A stretch of 64,000 bases of DNA from Pseudomonadota bacterium (lineage in GTDB: Bacteria; Pseudomonadota; Alphaproteobacteria; Rickettsiales; Midichloriaceae). Position 1 is the stretch's first letter. The number at the start of each line of letters is the position of its first letter. A program made the translations under genes and the position numbers. Location of the stretch: the NCBI GenBank assembly GCA_018242185.1, contig JAFECK010000006.1, positions 1 to 64,000 on the forward strand, read 5' to 3'. The notes beneath the pieces are model-generated. The model searched no databases. It was not told the origin of the DNA and worked only from the letters and a program-made list of their open reading frames with translations. This document shows, one piece after another, positions 17,484-28,000 of the stretch.

Positions 17484-18086
17484 ATGAAAATTAAAAATGT
17501 AGTTTTCGATATTGGCGGTGTTTTGGTCCGTTGGGAGCCATTAGAGCTTATAAAAAAGATTTTTCCTCAAGCCAATCCCAAAGAGTTTTACCAACAAATG
17601 CGGCCAATATGGCTAGACTTGAATCTTGGCAAACTAACTATAGAAGAGGCAATTAGGCAATATGAAGCTAGTTTAGGCCTGCCAAAAGATAAGCTACTCG
17701 CCTTAATGGATGAATGTATAAAGGACCAAACACCTTTAGATGGCAGCATAGCACTGCTACAAAAGCTTAATAGCAGTGGACTTAACCTATTTGCCATCAC
17801 AGATAATATAAGGGAAATTATGGATTACCACCGCGAAGTTTCTGAGTTCCCTAAGTACTTCAAAGACATAGTAGTGTCCGCAGATATTGGTGTATTGAAG
17901 CCGGATAGCAGAATCTATCAACATCTAATAGATAAGCAGCATCTAAACCCAGCGGAATGCGTGTTTATAGACGACACGCTGGCGAACGTTGAAGGCGCAA
18001 TTGCTGTTGGTATGCACGCCTTCCAGTTCATTGATATGCTATCTTGTGAGCAAGAACTGATTGCGCTGATCGATGGCTTTTACTAG
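17484..18086 (+). CDS. HAD-superfamily phosphatase (class IA, YihX-like)
   Basis: 200 residues. The nucleophile is Asp9 in FDIGGVLV; the second position is Gly instead of Asp, which is also seen in the YihX-type sugar phosphate phosphatases. Motif II is probably the Thr in FAITDN, motif III the Lys in LKPDSRIY, and motif IV FIDDTLANVEGA with the metal-binding aspartates. A helical cap lies between motifs I and II. Substrate unknown; glucose-1-phosphate or a similar sugar phosphate is a guess from the family. It ends three bases from the convergent bamA. Confidence 0.82.
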   Translation: MKIKNVVFDIGGVLVRWEPLELIKKIFPQANPKEFYQQMRPIWLDLNLGKLTIEEAIRQYEASLGLPKDKLLALMDECIKDQTPLDGSIALLQKLNSSGLNLFAITDNIREIMDYHREVSEFPKYFKDIVVSADIGVLKPDSRIYQHLIDKQHLNPAECVFIDDTLANVEGAIAVGMHAFQFIDMLSCEQELIALIDGFY

Positions 18087-18089
18087 AAG

Positions 18090-20372
18090 CTAAAAATTTG
18101 TCCCAATAAAGAAGCGCAAATGCTCCGATTTGTCACCTTTGCCTTTGGTGATTGGCCAGCCATAATCAAAGCGCAACCGTCCCAGTGAAGAGTTCCAGAT
18201 AATCCCTAAACCTGCTGAAGTGCGTATCGCACGGTCGTCAACGATATTGGCCTTACTTTCCCCTGGCTTTAAGCTCAGGCCAAAAAGCGAACCTGCATCT
18301 GCAAATGCTACGCCGCGCACACTCAACTCTTCAGGCAAACCAAGTGGGAAAGAGACCTCAAGGTTGCTAACATAGAAGGTATGACCTCCCAACGAATCCC
18401 CGCTAGCTGTATCACGTGGCCCCACCCCAGCAATGGCGAAACCTCGCACTTCATCGCTGCCCATGAAGAAACGGTCCGACAGGCGGATTTTCTCTCCGTT
18501 CCATGGCAATATGTGCCCTGCTTTACCTGTGATGCCAACTATTACATCTTTTTTGTATAGAGGGTAGTAATAAGCCGCCGTAATCTTGCTTTCAAAATAG
18601 TGAGTTTGCCCGCCCACACCTGCTAAATCTTGCGTAAGCTTTAGTATATACCCTTCTCTTGGGTCTGCTCGATCGTCCAACCTGTCATAGGTTAGAGTAT
18701 GACCAACAGAAGATACAGTATTTTTACCGGCTTGCGATTTGATCAAGGCTGAGGCATCTGATGACACATCGAAGATGTTCTCCTGCTTCAAGTTGTAGCG
18801 TATGCCGTGATATAGGTATTCTGTTAATTCATATCCAAAGCGCAATACACCCCCATTAGCACGTATCTTATAGGAACTCTCACGTACGCGGTCTTTAGAA
18901 GTAGAGAATATATCAAAACCGGCGGCAAGCGGCATATCTAAGAAATAAGGCTCTGTAAAACCAAAAGATAGGTCAAGTGCACGCTGTGCTTTGGACGCAT
19001 TGATATCTACCTGCTGGCCTTTACCTAAAAAGTTGGTTTCCGATAATGCTACCATGGCTAACGGCCCATCCATAGTATTGTAGCCAGCACCAAAGTTAAT
19101 CGAGCCGGTAGAAGTTTCTTCAACCTCCACGTCTATATCCAGGCGATCAGCGTTTTGGGTACGCACATTACGTAGCTCAACGCTTTTAAAGAAACCAAGA
19201 TTCTGCAAGCGTTGCCTAGAGCGCTGGATCTTGGAAATGTTGTATGGATCTCCTTCGGCAATCCTGAATTCTCGCCTAACTACTTTATCTAACGTTCTAG
19301 TATTATTCTTAATGTTTATGCGATTAACATAAACCTTATACGTCTCATTGATGGTGAAAGTAATGGAAGCCTGGTGCTTCTGTGCATCTTTATTGACCCT
19401 ATAATCAACATCGGCAAAAGCATAACCGTGGTCACCTAAGTAATTGGTAATCCGATCCACTGTCTCTTCCACCTGAGTGATATCAAACGTCTTACCTTCA
19501 CTAAAGGTAATGAATTGTTCTAAAGCCTTAGTATCCAAGCCTTTTATCGCACTTTCAATTTTTGGAGAACCGTGTGTGTATTCTTCACCTTCATAAAGCG
19601 CGAAAGTCATTATGTAAGACTGATGCCCAGGTGCAGCTTCTGTACGCACGCTATTAATTGCAAAATCAGCATATCCGCGTTCCATATAAAAACGGCGCAA
19701 CAGCTCTTGATCTAGGGCAACCCGGTCTTGATCATAGGTATCAACAGACGAAAAGAAACGATACCACATTTTTTCCTTAGAAGCTATAACCCGCTGCAAC
19801 CGCCAGTTTGAGAAGCGTTTATTACCCAAGAAAACTATGTTATTAATATAAGATCTACCACCTTCATCTATCTCATAAACCAAATTAACCCGGTGCTGGT
19901 CCAACTGAATAAGTTTGGGAGTGATTTGCACACCACTGCGCCCATGTTTGCGATAAAGAGTAAATAGCTTCTGCAAATCACTTTGCACCTGTGAGGTGGA
20001 ATAAATGCTCCGCTCAGTCATAGTGATAGCATGCAATAAATCCGCATCTTCAACCTTGTGATTACCTTCAAAAGCTATTTTATTAACTAAGGGGTTTTCT
20101 TTTACTTTAATGGTCAGTATACCCCCATGCTCACCCACTTGCACATCTGCAAAAAAACCAGTGTTATAAAGAGCTTTTACCGCTTGATCAGCTTTCTCAT
20201 CACTATATATTTCTCCCTGATGCAGAGGCAAATAAGCCTCCACTGTACCTGCGGAAATACGTTCCACGCCCTCTACTCTAATTTCGGTGATTTTTTGAGC
20301 AGAATACGCGCTTTCTATCGGCGCTAAAAGCGAGATTATCATGATCAATAGAATCCTGTGCATACCCTGCAT
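18090..20372 (-). CDS. bamA: Outer membrane protein assembly factor BamA
   Basis: Central barrel of the BAM complex that folds and inserts outer membrane proteins. 760 residues: signal peptide ending AYSA, five POTRA domains over about 25-345 (first one beginning KITEIRVEGVERI), then the Omp85 barrel with the conserved VRGF motif in strand-6 loop and a terminal Phe (GTNF). An alternative start is the Met at residue 4. The usual neighbours (rseP before, skp or lpxD after) are absent here. It is needed for the porin and the predicted barrel proteins elsewhere in the window. Confidence 0.95.
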   Translation of the reverse strand: MQGMHRILLIMIISLLAPIESAYSAQKITEIRVEGVERISAGTVEAYLPLHQGEIYSDEKADQAVKALYNTGFFADVQVGEHGGILTIKVKENPLVNKIAFEGNHKVEDADLLHAITMTERSIYSTSQVQSDLQKLFTLYRKHGRSGVQITPKLIQLDQHRVNLVYEIDEGGRSYINNIVFLGNKRFSNWRLQRVIASKEKMWYRFFSSVDTYDQDRVALDQELLRRFYMERGYADFAINSVRTEAAPGHQSYIMTFALYEGEEYTHGSPKIESAIKGLDTKALEQFITFSEGKTFDITQVEETVDRITNYLGDHGYAFADVDYRVNKDAQKHQASITFTINETYKVYVNRINIKNNTRTLDKVVRREFRIAEGDPYNISKIQRSRQRLQNLGFFKSVELRNVRTQNADRLDIDVEVEETSTGSINFGAGYNTMDGPLAMVALSETNFLGKGQQVDINASKAQRALDLSFGFTEPYFLDMPLAAGFDIFSTSKDRVRESSYKIRANGGVLRFGYELTEYLYHGIRYNLKQENIFDVSSDASALIKSQAGKNTVSSVGHTLTYDRLDDRADPREGYILKLTQDLAGVGGQTHYFESKITAAYYYPLYKKDVIVGITGKAGHILPWNGEKIRLSDRFFMGSDEVRGFAIAGVGPRDTASGDSLGGHTFYVSNLEVSFPLGLPEELSVRGVAFADAGSLFGLSLKPGESKANIVDDRAIRTSAGLGIIWNSSLGRLRFDYGWPITKGKGDKSEHLRFFIGTNF

Positions 20373-20581
20373 AATAAGCCTATAAAGAATAAAATAATGC
20401 TTCTGATTATGGTGATTTTCCCGAAGGTTGCAATAGTTATATTTTTACTTTGCTGTTGTCTCTTATAATAACTTGCGGTATATGCGCTAATAGCCAATAT
20501 TTTTAATATAAGATTCCTTGAAAAATGACAGCTGTTGATTATCTTGTGAGATACAATCACATAATCAATAAAGAGAATCTC

Positions 20582-21487
20582 ATGTTAGATCTACTGAATT
20601 TATTTGAAGTATCCACCCCAGAGCTCGCCAAACTTTTGCCAAAGATAAAAAAATCTAGAGATGATAAAATGGTGCAAATGTCTTTCGAACTCTCACAAGG
20701 CACACAGGTAGTTTTCGTTAATAATATTACTCAACGAAAGGAAATATCTGATTACGACAGTTTGGCCACCATCGAACTAACCCAAACGGAGCAAGAGATC
20801 TTCAAGAAGAGGTTAGAAAGCTTGGAGCAAGCCTCTGGCTTTTATGATGGCAATCAGTTACTCATCAAAGAGGCAGTATGTGAGGATAACACAGTATATC
20901 TAGAAGCTCTACGCTGTAAATTTTCATTAATGAAAGCGATAACTACTCATGCGTTTCCACCAGATAGCGCTATATGTAAGCTCAAAGTGTATAAAACCGG
21001 GGCGCTCGTGCCTTTTATCACTTCAGATAATTGTACAGCCTTTATAGAGAGAAAGGCTGATAAACTCTATTCAGCAGCTTCAGGTTTTTTAGAACTTACA
21101 GGAGATATTAAATCACTTTCAGGTATAGTTCAGGCTACGGCTGAATCTGAGGCATGCGACGAATTTTTATATGATCAAAATCGGCAACTCAGAGTAGGCT
21201 ATCAATTTGCAGGTATTGCCAGCATGTCATTGCGGCGTGTGTATGACGCAAGCGAAAGCGGCACCCTTGAATTTATTACTCCATTTTTCTTAAACTGCAG
21301 TAGTAAGGAGCTGGAATATATACTACGCACTAATTCCGCCCCTGACAAGCACGAGCATACTAATAATTTCTATATTGTACCTCTTGATACGGAGGGTCAG
21401 GCTATGAAGACAGGCTTCTTAGAAAAAAAGGTCCCTGGAGCTTTTTTATATAATCCTATACTTGCAAGCATAAGTAAAATGGTGTAG
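20582..21487 (+). CDS. Hypothetical protein, soluble, no known domain
   Basis: 301 residues from ATG 20582, which is preceded by AAAGAGA; an in-frame start at 20525 has no ribosome site. No signal peptide or membrane helix. The sequence is balanced in charge and appears to be a mixed alpha/beta protein with no motif I can name. It has its own leader of about 200 bases between the divergent bamA and itself. Function not assigned. Confidence 0.6.
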   Translation: MLDLLNLFEVSTPELAKLLPKIKKSRDDKMVQMSFELSQGTQVVFVNNITQRKEISDYDSLATIELTQTEQEIFKKRLESLEQASGFYDGNQLLIKEAVCEDNTVYLEALRCKFSLMKAITTHAFPPDSAICKLKVYKTGALVPFITSDNCTAFIERKADKLYSAASGFLELTGDIKSLSGIVQATAESEACDEFLYDQNRQLRVGYQFAGIASMSLRRVYDASESGTLEFITPFFLNCSSKELEYILRTNSAPDKHEHTNNFYIVPLDTEGQAMKTGFLEKKVPGAFLYNPILASISKMV

Positions 21488-21584
21488 TAGGTCTATCACT
21501 GGCGATTATCTTCCAATACTGCACTAATGCAAAAAGTAATACTCCTCCATATTCTGCTCATGCTTAATTTTTTATAAAAATGCC

Positions 21585-21613
21585 TTGCGTAGATAAGAAG
21601 TATAGTGTATTCT
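21585..21613 (+). promoter_or_regulatory. Predicted promoter of rplY
   Basis: TTGCGT at 21585-21590, a 17-base spacer, TATTCT at 21608-21613. Confidence 0.5.
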
Positions 21614-21689
21614 CACCTCCTGTTTATGGGTTGAGTTTGGCGGAAGCGCCCGGCTTTTTGGGAATATTTTTGAGTATATGGAGAAAAAA

Positions 21690-22313
21690 GTGAGTACTGT
21701 TATATCTTTATCAGCAAGTAAGCGAAATATGGCTGGCACAGGCCAAACGCGGGCATTGCGCAATAGTGGCAAACTGCCAGGCATTATTTATGGCGACAAG
21801 AAAGGCGAGCAGATGGTCGCTCTTGATCATGCTGCGTTCATGAAGGAATATATGAAAGGCAATATTCAGTCGAAACTCATTGAGCTGAACGTGGACGGCG
21901 AAAAAATCACTGTGCTGCCACGGGATGTGCAAATACACAGAGTGACGGATGTTCCTGTACATGTGGACCTGCAACGTGTCGGTAAGGATACTTCTATCCG
22001 TCTATCCATCCATATGCGACTGCTTGGCGAAGATAAATGTGTTGGTGTACGTAAAGGCGGAGTGATGAACGTGACTCACCGTCATATCGAGTGCCGCTGC
22101 CATCCAAGTAATATCCCACAACATATAGATGTTGACGTGAGTGATTTGGAAATCGGTCACTCTGTGCATATTAATGATATAAAACTACCTGAGGGGGTAG
22201 TGCCTACGGATCGCAGTAACTTTGCGCTTGTTTCAATAGTAGGAAGGTCGGATGAAAAAGCTGAAGGAGAAGCAGCAACATCAGCTGCAGCAGCAGCGCC
22301 TGCTGCTTCTTAA
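21690..22313 (+). CDS. rplY: 50S ribosomal protein L25 (bL25, long CTC form)
   Basis: Binds 5S rRNA in the large subunit. 207 residues from GTG 21690, which has GGAG seven bases upstream and gives MSTVISLSASKR, the normal family beginning; an in-frame ATG at 21678 would add four residues. It contains the 5S-binding L25 domain (GTGQTRALRNSGKLPGIIYG) and the C-terminal TL5/CTC beta domain, and ends in an Ala-rich tail. First gene of a run with the ABC exporter; pth, its usual neighbour, is not here. Confidence 0.93.
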   Translation: MSTVISLSASKRNMAGTGQTRALRNSGKLPGIIYGDKKGEQMVALDHAAFMKEYMKGNIQSKLIELNVDGEKITVLPRDVQIHRVTDVPVHVDLQRVGKDTSIRLSIHMRLLGEDKCVGVRKGGVMNVTHRHIECRCHPSNIPQHIDVDVSDLEIGHSVHINDIKLPEGVVPTDRSNFALVSIVGRSDEKAEGEAATSAAAAAPAAS

Positions 22314-22339
22314 AGCGATCTATATGAAGGCTAGCGGTC

Positions 22340-24106
22340 ATGAATCAACAACCCGGCCAACAGCATGATATACAAACAATTAAGGCGATATGGAAATATT
22401 TGCGTCCATACCGCCTTCTTTTGTTACTAGTTTTCATATCTCTTTGTATTACTTCCACTAGTGTTTTATTAATCAGCCAAGCTTTGCGCTATGTGATCGA
22501 TAATGGCTTAAGCAAGGGTGATCCTGCAATGCTGGATTATTCTCTATTATATTTGCTGGCGATCGTCATCGTACTCGGGCTCGCTACAGCGCTGCGCTAC
22601 TATTTTATCACTATGGTTGGGGAAAAAGTGGCCATAGACATGCGCCGTGATCTATATAAGCACATACTCGAGCTTTCTGTCGAGTTTTATGAAAGTCATA
22701 AGGCTGGAGATATTCTCACCAGAATCGTTGGAGATATTACAGAGCTGCAGACATTAATAGGCAGCAGCATCTCGATGGCGTTACGAAACGCTGTAATGCT
22801 TATGGGTGGCATCGTTATGATGATGTTGCTCAACACAAAGCTTTTTATGATCATCATGATTGCAATCCCCTTTGTTGTGCTCCCTATCGTAGCAGTTGGT
22901 CGCTATGTTAGTCGCTATTCTAGATTATCCCAAGATAGGGTAGGCAGTGTAGCTGCTCTTGCTGAAGAGACCATAGCCGGCATCAAAACAGTGCAGGCAT
23001 ATTGCCAAGAGAGCTTCGAACGAGAACGATTCGAAGAGGGCTTAAGTTCAGTACTAGAAGCTTCCACTACCAGAATGCGTTACCGAGCAGTTACAACCTT
23101 GGTGGTGATCCTTATGGTGTTCGGAGGCATAGTATACCTCCTGTGGGTTGGCGGGCACGACGTGCTCAAAGGCGAAATTAGCCCAGGCGCACTCTCTTCT
23201 TTCCTTTTTTTAGGAGTGGTATGTGCAGCAGCGCTCGGGGCATTGGTTGAAATTGCTGGAGATTTGCAGAAGGCAAACGGGGCAGCAGCGCGTATTTTAG
23301 AGTTTTTGTATATCAAGCCGAAAGTGGCTAGCAGACCCGATGCGCAAACTATTAAATCAGGTGCACATGGCCGTATACGCCTTGATAACGTCACGTTCTT
23401 CTATGAATCACGACCTGATAAGCCAATATTGCAGGATATTTCCTTTGAGATTACCCCAAAAAAAATTACCGCAATTGTTGGCAAGTCTGGCGCTGGTAAA
23501 AGCACTGTAATCCAGCTTTTACTAAGGTTTTATGACATCCAGTCTGGCGTGATCACTTTTGATGGCATCGATGTAAAAGAGTTAGACCTCCCTTCCTTGC
23601 GCCAGCAATTCGCGTATGTTTCTCAAGATCCGGTAATTTTCTCCACTAACGTGATGGAAAACATACGCTATGGCAACCAGGATGCTACTGAGCTGCAAGT
23701 GCGTGAAGCTCTGCGCGCTGCGGCGGCTCTGGATTTTGTTGAACGCCTCCCTGATGGTCTGCAGACTTACTTAGGAGAAAAAGGCTTGCGGCTTTCAGGT
23801 GGGCAAAAACAGAGGATCGCTATCGCCAGAGCGTTCTTGAAGAACCCGCGGATTTTGTTGCTGGATGAAGCGACCTCTTCTTTAGACAGCAGTAATGAGT
23901 CTATAGTGCAAATGGCGCTGGAGAACTTGATGGCTGATCGCACTGTTGTAGTGATCGCGCACCGGTTGTCTACTATTATCGGTGCAGATAAGATTGTGGT
24001 GCTTGATAATGGCCGGATAGTTGAACAGGGCCGGCATGATTATTTGCTGGAACAAAACGGGGTATATGCTAAATTATTCATTCGTGCTAGTGTAGCGCAG
24101 GGGTGA
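22340..24106 (+). CDS. ABC exporter, permease fused to ATPase (MsbA-like)
   Basis: 588 residues forming one half of a homodimeric exporter: six membrane helices in the first 300 residues and a C-terminal nucleotide-binding domain with Walker A GKSGAGKST (near 381), the signature LSGGQKQR (near 486), Walker B ILLLDEATSSLD and the switch His in IAHRL. It belongs to the lipid/drug exporter class. In intracellular alphaproteobacteria such proteins are annotated as lipid A flippase MsbA or as a general multidrug exporter; the sequence alone does not settle the cargo. It lies 26 bases after rplY. Confidence 0.85.
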   Translation: MNQQPGQQHDIQTIKAIWKYLRPYRLLLLLVFISLCITSTSVLLISQALRYVIDNGLSKGDPAMLDYSLLYLLAIVIVLGLATALRYYFITMVGEKVAIDMRRDLYKHILELSVEFYESHKAGDILTRIVGDITELQTLIGSSISMALRNAVMLMGGIVMMMLLNTKLFMIIMIAIPFVVLPIVAVGRYVSRYSRLSQDRVGSVAALAEETIAGIKTVQAYCQESFERERFEEGLSSVLEASTTRMRYRAVTTLVVILMVFGGIVYLLWVGGHDVLKGEISPGALSSFLFLGVVCAAALGALVEIAGDLQKANGAAARILEFLYIKPKVASRPDAQTIKSGAHGRIRLDNVTFFYESRPDKPILQDISFEITPKKITAIVGKSGAGKSTVIQLLLRFYDIQSGVITFDGIDVKELDLPSLRQQFAYVSQDPVIFSTNVMENIRYGNQDATELQVREALRAAAALDFVERLPDGLQTYLGEKGLRLSGGQKQRIAIARAFLKNPRILLLDEATSSLDSSNESIVQMALENLMADRTVVVIAHRLSTIIGADKIVVLDNGRIVEQGRHDYLLEQNGVYAKLFIRASVAQG

Positions 24107-24128
24107 TTATCGATTATCGGAGGTTTAT

Positions 24129-25079
24129 ATGATAAAATATAAAATATGGGCATTAGTCTGCTTATTAATAGTTGTTTTTACTTCTTATTACTTATATCAC
24201 ACATCAACCCCAGAACCGGCAAAACCGGGATATGTAAAAGTTGATCATGGTGAACTTTTCTATCAGACCTTTGGAGAGGGAGAGCCAGTAATAGTGTTGC
24301 ATGGCGGCCCTGGACTCGATCAGGGTTATTTATTGCCGCAAATGCTGGAACTGGCTAAAGATCACCAGCTAATCTTCTATGATCAACGCGGCTCAGGGCG
24401 CTCTTTAGGTAGCCCGCTCAACGCTAAGTATATAAACATGAATAAGTTTGTCGAAGACTTAGATAGGCTCAGAAATAGCCTTGGGCTAGAAAAAGTTGTG
24501 TTACTCGGTCATTCTTGGGGCGCACGCCTTGCTGTAAATTATGTCATTAAACACCAAGACCACGTTTCAAAGTTAGTTTTACTAAGCCCTTCCCCTATGC
24601 ACGCTGAAGGATTTGCCGCATTCAGCAAAGAGCTGAACAACCGCCTTCTGCCTATAAAAGATAAGACTGCGGCTGTTTTCTCGTATAAAGATTTTAAGAA
24701 ATTGGATGCCAATGGTATTCAACAATTATACAGAGATTTTTTCGGAGTGTGGTTTGATGACCAGAGTAAGAACAAAGACCTAAGCCTTAATATAAACGTA
24801 GAGTCAGCAAGAAGCGGGTTTATGGTGTTGGAGCAGATGTTTGCTAACTCACCACAGCCTGCGGCTGCCTCTATATCACCTATATTAGCGAAAATCACGG
24901 TACCTACTTTGATTATCCATGGTTATCAGGATGCAGTGCCACCATCAACCGCCCAAGATTTGAAAGACATGATGCCAAGCGCTAGTATAGTATATCTCAA
25001 CCATTGCGGGCATTTCTCATATATTGAAAAGCCGCAAGAAACCTTTAGTGCTATTCGTGCGTTTTTAGAGAGGCATTAG
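24129..25079 (+). CDS. Membrane-anchored alpha/beta hydrolase, proline iminopeptidase-like
   Basis: 316 residues. A single N-terminal hydrophobic segment (about 6-23) should hold it in the inner membrane with the hydrolase domain outside. Peptidase family S33 features: oxyanion motif HGGPG at 58-62, DQRGSGRS near 85-92, nucleophile Ser129 in GHSWG, Asp in GYQDAVPP and His in HCGHFSY. This motif set is that of prolyl iminopeptidases, which release N-terminal proline, though related lipases share it. CGGAGG precedes the start, and it follows the ABC exporter by 22 bases. Confidence 0.83.
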   Translation: MIKYKIWALVCLLIVVFTSYYLYHTSTPEPAKPGYVKVDHGELFYQTFGEGEPVIVLHGGPGLDQGYLLPQMLELAKDHQLIFYDQRGSGRSLGSPLNAKYINMNKFVEDLDRLRNSLGLEKVVLLGHSWGARLAVNYVIKHQDHVSKLVLLSPSPMHAEGFAAFSKELNNRLLPIKDKTAAVFSYKDFKKLDANGIQQLYRDFFGVWFDDQSKNKDLSLNINVESARSGFMVLEQMFANSPQPAAASISPILAKITVPTLIIHGYQDAVPPSTAQDLKDMMPSASIVYLNHCGHFSYIEKPQETFSAIRAFLERH

Positions 25080-25086
25080 GCCACTT

Positions 25087-28000
25087 TTAAGCTGCAGGCG
25101 CTGCTTCTAATTGCCGTTCAGTTCTTCTGCCCATGTAGGTGCATAGGCCTGTTATGGTTAGAGGAACGATAGTTATTATACCGCCAAATGCGCTCTGGCC
25201 TAACCCGCTCTCCGCTATGGCTTTCAGAACATCTAGATACAACTGCGGCTGGGTAGCAAGAAGTGCCGACCAACCACCGTTCATCACTGGCAATACCACC
25301 ATAGGAGCAATCAACCAGCCGTTTTTCTTATCTGCCCGCTCTTGCTGAGCTGCAGTTAGATTTACTTCATCTTGCCCTTTGCTGAAGTTCGCTTTATGAG
25401 CGTGGTGCGTTATAAGCCAAGGAATACAACCAACAGCAAAGCTACCAACCGTACTCACTGCGACGGTTGACCATGGGCTTAGCATCGCATCACTTGCAGT
25501 GCCTAGCGCATTCACAACTGGCGCAGGGTCTGCTCCTGTTAAGAAGGTAGCACCTGTAGCAAGCCCGCCTTCTGTTAAAATGAATGCGGTGTAACCCGAA
25601 GATTTACGGCGCCTTAGGCTAACAACAGCAGTGTTTTGCTTGGCTAGCATTTCAGCATCAGAATTTTTCTTTATCCAGGCATCTAGCATGCTTTTGAAAT
25701 GCTGGGTAAGCGTAGGTATCGCTCCAACACCCCGATCTTGAGGTTGAGCAGTAGGAGCTGAACGGTCGTACCAATTATTTTTATTATCAGTAATACCCTG
25801 CTCAATCTGCGCTAATTTTTTATTCGACTGCACTCTATTCTGCACCGTCAGCAAGTATAATTTCTGCTGCTTGATCACTGCGATGTTTGCAAGCAGAACA
25901 TCAGCGTCATGTTTCCACTGCACCACTGGAGCAACAGAGTTAGCTGGAGCAGCAGGATTCTTCCAAGCATTGAGATCTGCGCTGAAATCTCGAGCAATAT
26001 CTTCTCTGAACGCGGTATTAATCCCATTGATTCTGCCGATTAGCACCTGCAACTGATTCCTGCGCTGGCCGAGCAATGCATTATCGCCAGCAGCATATAA
26101 ATTATGCGTCATGATCTCGTTTAACTCTTTGAGCAGTGCCGCCTTACGTAGCTCACCAGCTTGAGCGGCTTGCTGTTGCTGCTGTAATTCTTGCACTAGA
26201 AGCTGCTGCCGTTGTTTTGCCTCTTCTAACTGTTGTTGCTGTTCAGGCTTTTCCTCCCTCATAGCTTTTTGCTCACCCTCTACACTCTGACCTTTCTCTT
26301 CAGCACTATCAAGATGATTTTCTGTTTCATGGCCACTTGCGCTTGGAGACAAAGTAGGTTTATTAGAAGTTATTGGAATGGCATTAGCAACCATACTGAG
26401 TGTTACACCTCCATTACCGCCTTTATGTATTTGCTGCCCCAGCAGATTATCCACAAACGTTTCTTGCTGGCTGCTGGTCAGTCCGTCTAAGGCTTCTTTC
26501 ACCGTAGACTGAGATAAGGTGGTAGCGTCTTGCGCAGGATCTCCGCTCGTGCTAGAGCTGCTTGGTGTGACTGGCAACGGCCTACCGCTGTTTAGTGAAA
26601 GCGCGACTTTTGCATTGCTGTCTTGGGCAATATCATCATTTGTTTTTATTGGAGATTTTTCATGCTTTACTCTCTTAGTAACCACGTACTTTCCAACAAT
26701 TCTCATACTATTACCATCATCATTTATTTTAATATTCTTAACTTCTTGCTCACTATCCTCTGCGGCAAGGGATTGGCAACTCTCTTTATGCTCATCTTCA
26801 TTTTTGCCACTACCTTGGGGTAGAGGTATCTGATCGCTTACCGAGAAAATCCTTGCTTTGCACAGATCTTCCTTTTGTTCAATCTCATTATGCACAGCTT
26901 GAATGCTTGCTCCGCCTGAAGATAAAATTATACCCTGGCTTAGCTCGCTCAGCACTTTAGTGTGTGCTGCGGTATTGGCAGACGGCAACATAAATTGCGC
27001 TCTATTCTCAGGAGTTATTTGCTCAAACCCTTCGTCATCATGAACTGTATAAATGGGTGTAGTAGTTTGTAACGTGGTAGTAGTGGTGGTAGTATTTTTC
27101 TTGCCCTTATCACGAAAACTTCGCACCGGCTTATGAGACGTTGGCTCTACTCGCACTGCTGTATAAGGCACTGCTTCGCCTTCAAAGACATTTTTTAGAT
27201 TCTTCACCTTTCCTAATTTTGCCTTTTGCTGCTCTTCTTGGGATAATTGTTGCATGCCGGAATTAGGCGCTGCAGAAGTGCTAGGGTCAAATGAAGATTG
27301 CGTTTGTTGGTTTCTTAGTTTCAGCTGGCCTTTAACCTCAGCCATCTTCCGATCAGCACTATCCAGAGCTAACTGTTTTTGATCTATACTTCTTTTATTC
27401 CACCCTCTACTAAGGTTAGTTATTAAAGTATCACACGCTCCTTCTAGGTCTTTCATGTCCTCTTCGCGAACAATATTTTTTAGATTCTTCACCTTTTCTA
27501 ATTTTGCCTTTTGCTGCTCGTCTAGTTCCTTGATTTTTTGCTGCCCTTCTTGGGATAATTGTTGCATGCCGGAATTAGGCGCTGCAGAAGTGCTAGTGTT
27601 AAATGAAGATTGCGTTTGTTGGCTTCTTAGTTTCAGCTGGCTTCTTATACTATCCGCTCGATCACCAACTGTGTTCAGAACTGCCTGTTTTTGGTCTGTA
27701 CTTTTTTTATTCCATTCTTTATTGAGCAGATTTGCTTCAGCGTCACACGATGCCATTAGGTCTTGCCTACCCCTATTGCTAGCAGTATTTTTTAAACTCT
27801 TTAACTCTTCTACTTTTGCTTTCCTCTGTTCTTCTAGTTCTTGGGTCCTTTGCTGCTCCGGGGATAATTGTTGTTGGTACTTAAGCTTATTAGCGTTACT
27901 AGAAGGCGTTGGGCTAGTAAGAATCGCGCTACCATGCTTAGCTGTAGTAACTATTTGCTTGTTTTGATCGCTAGCACTCTTCTCTAAATTACCAACTCGT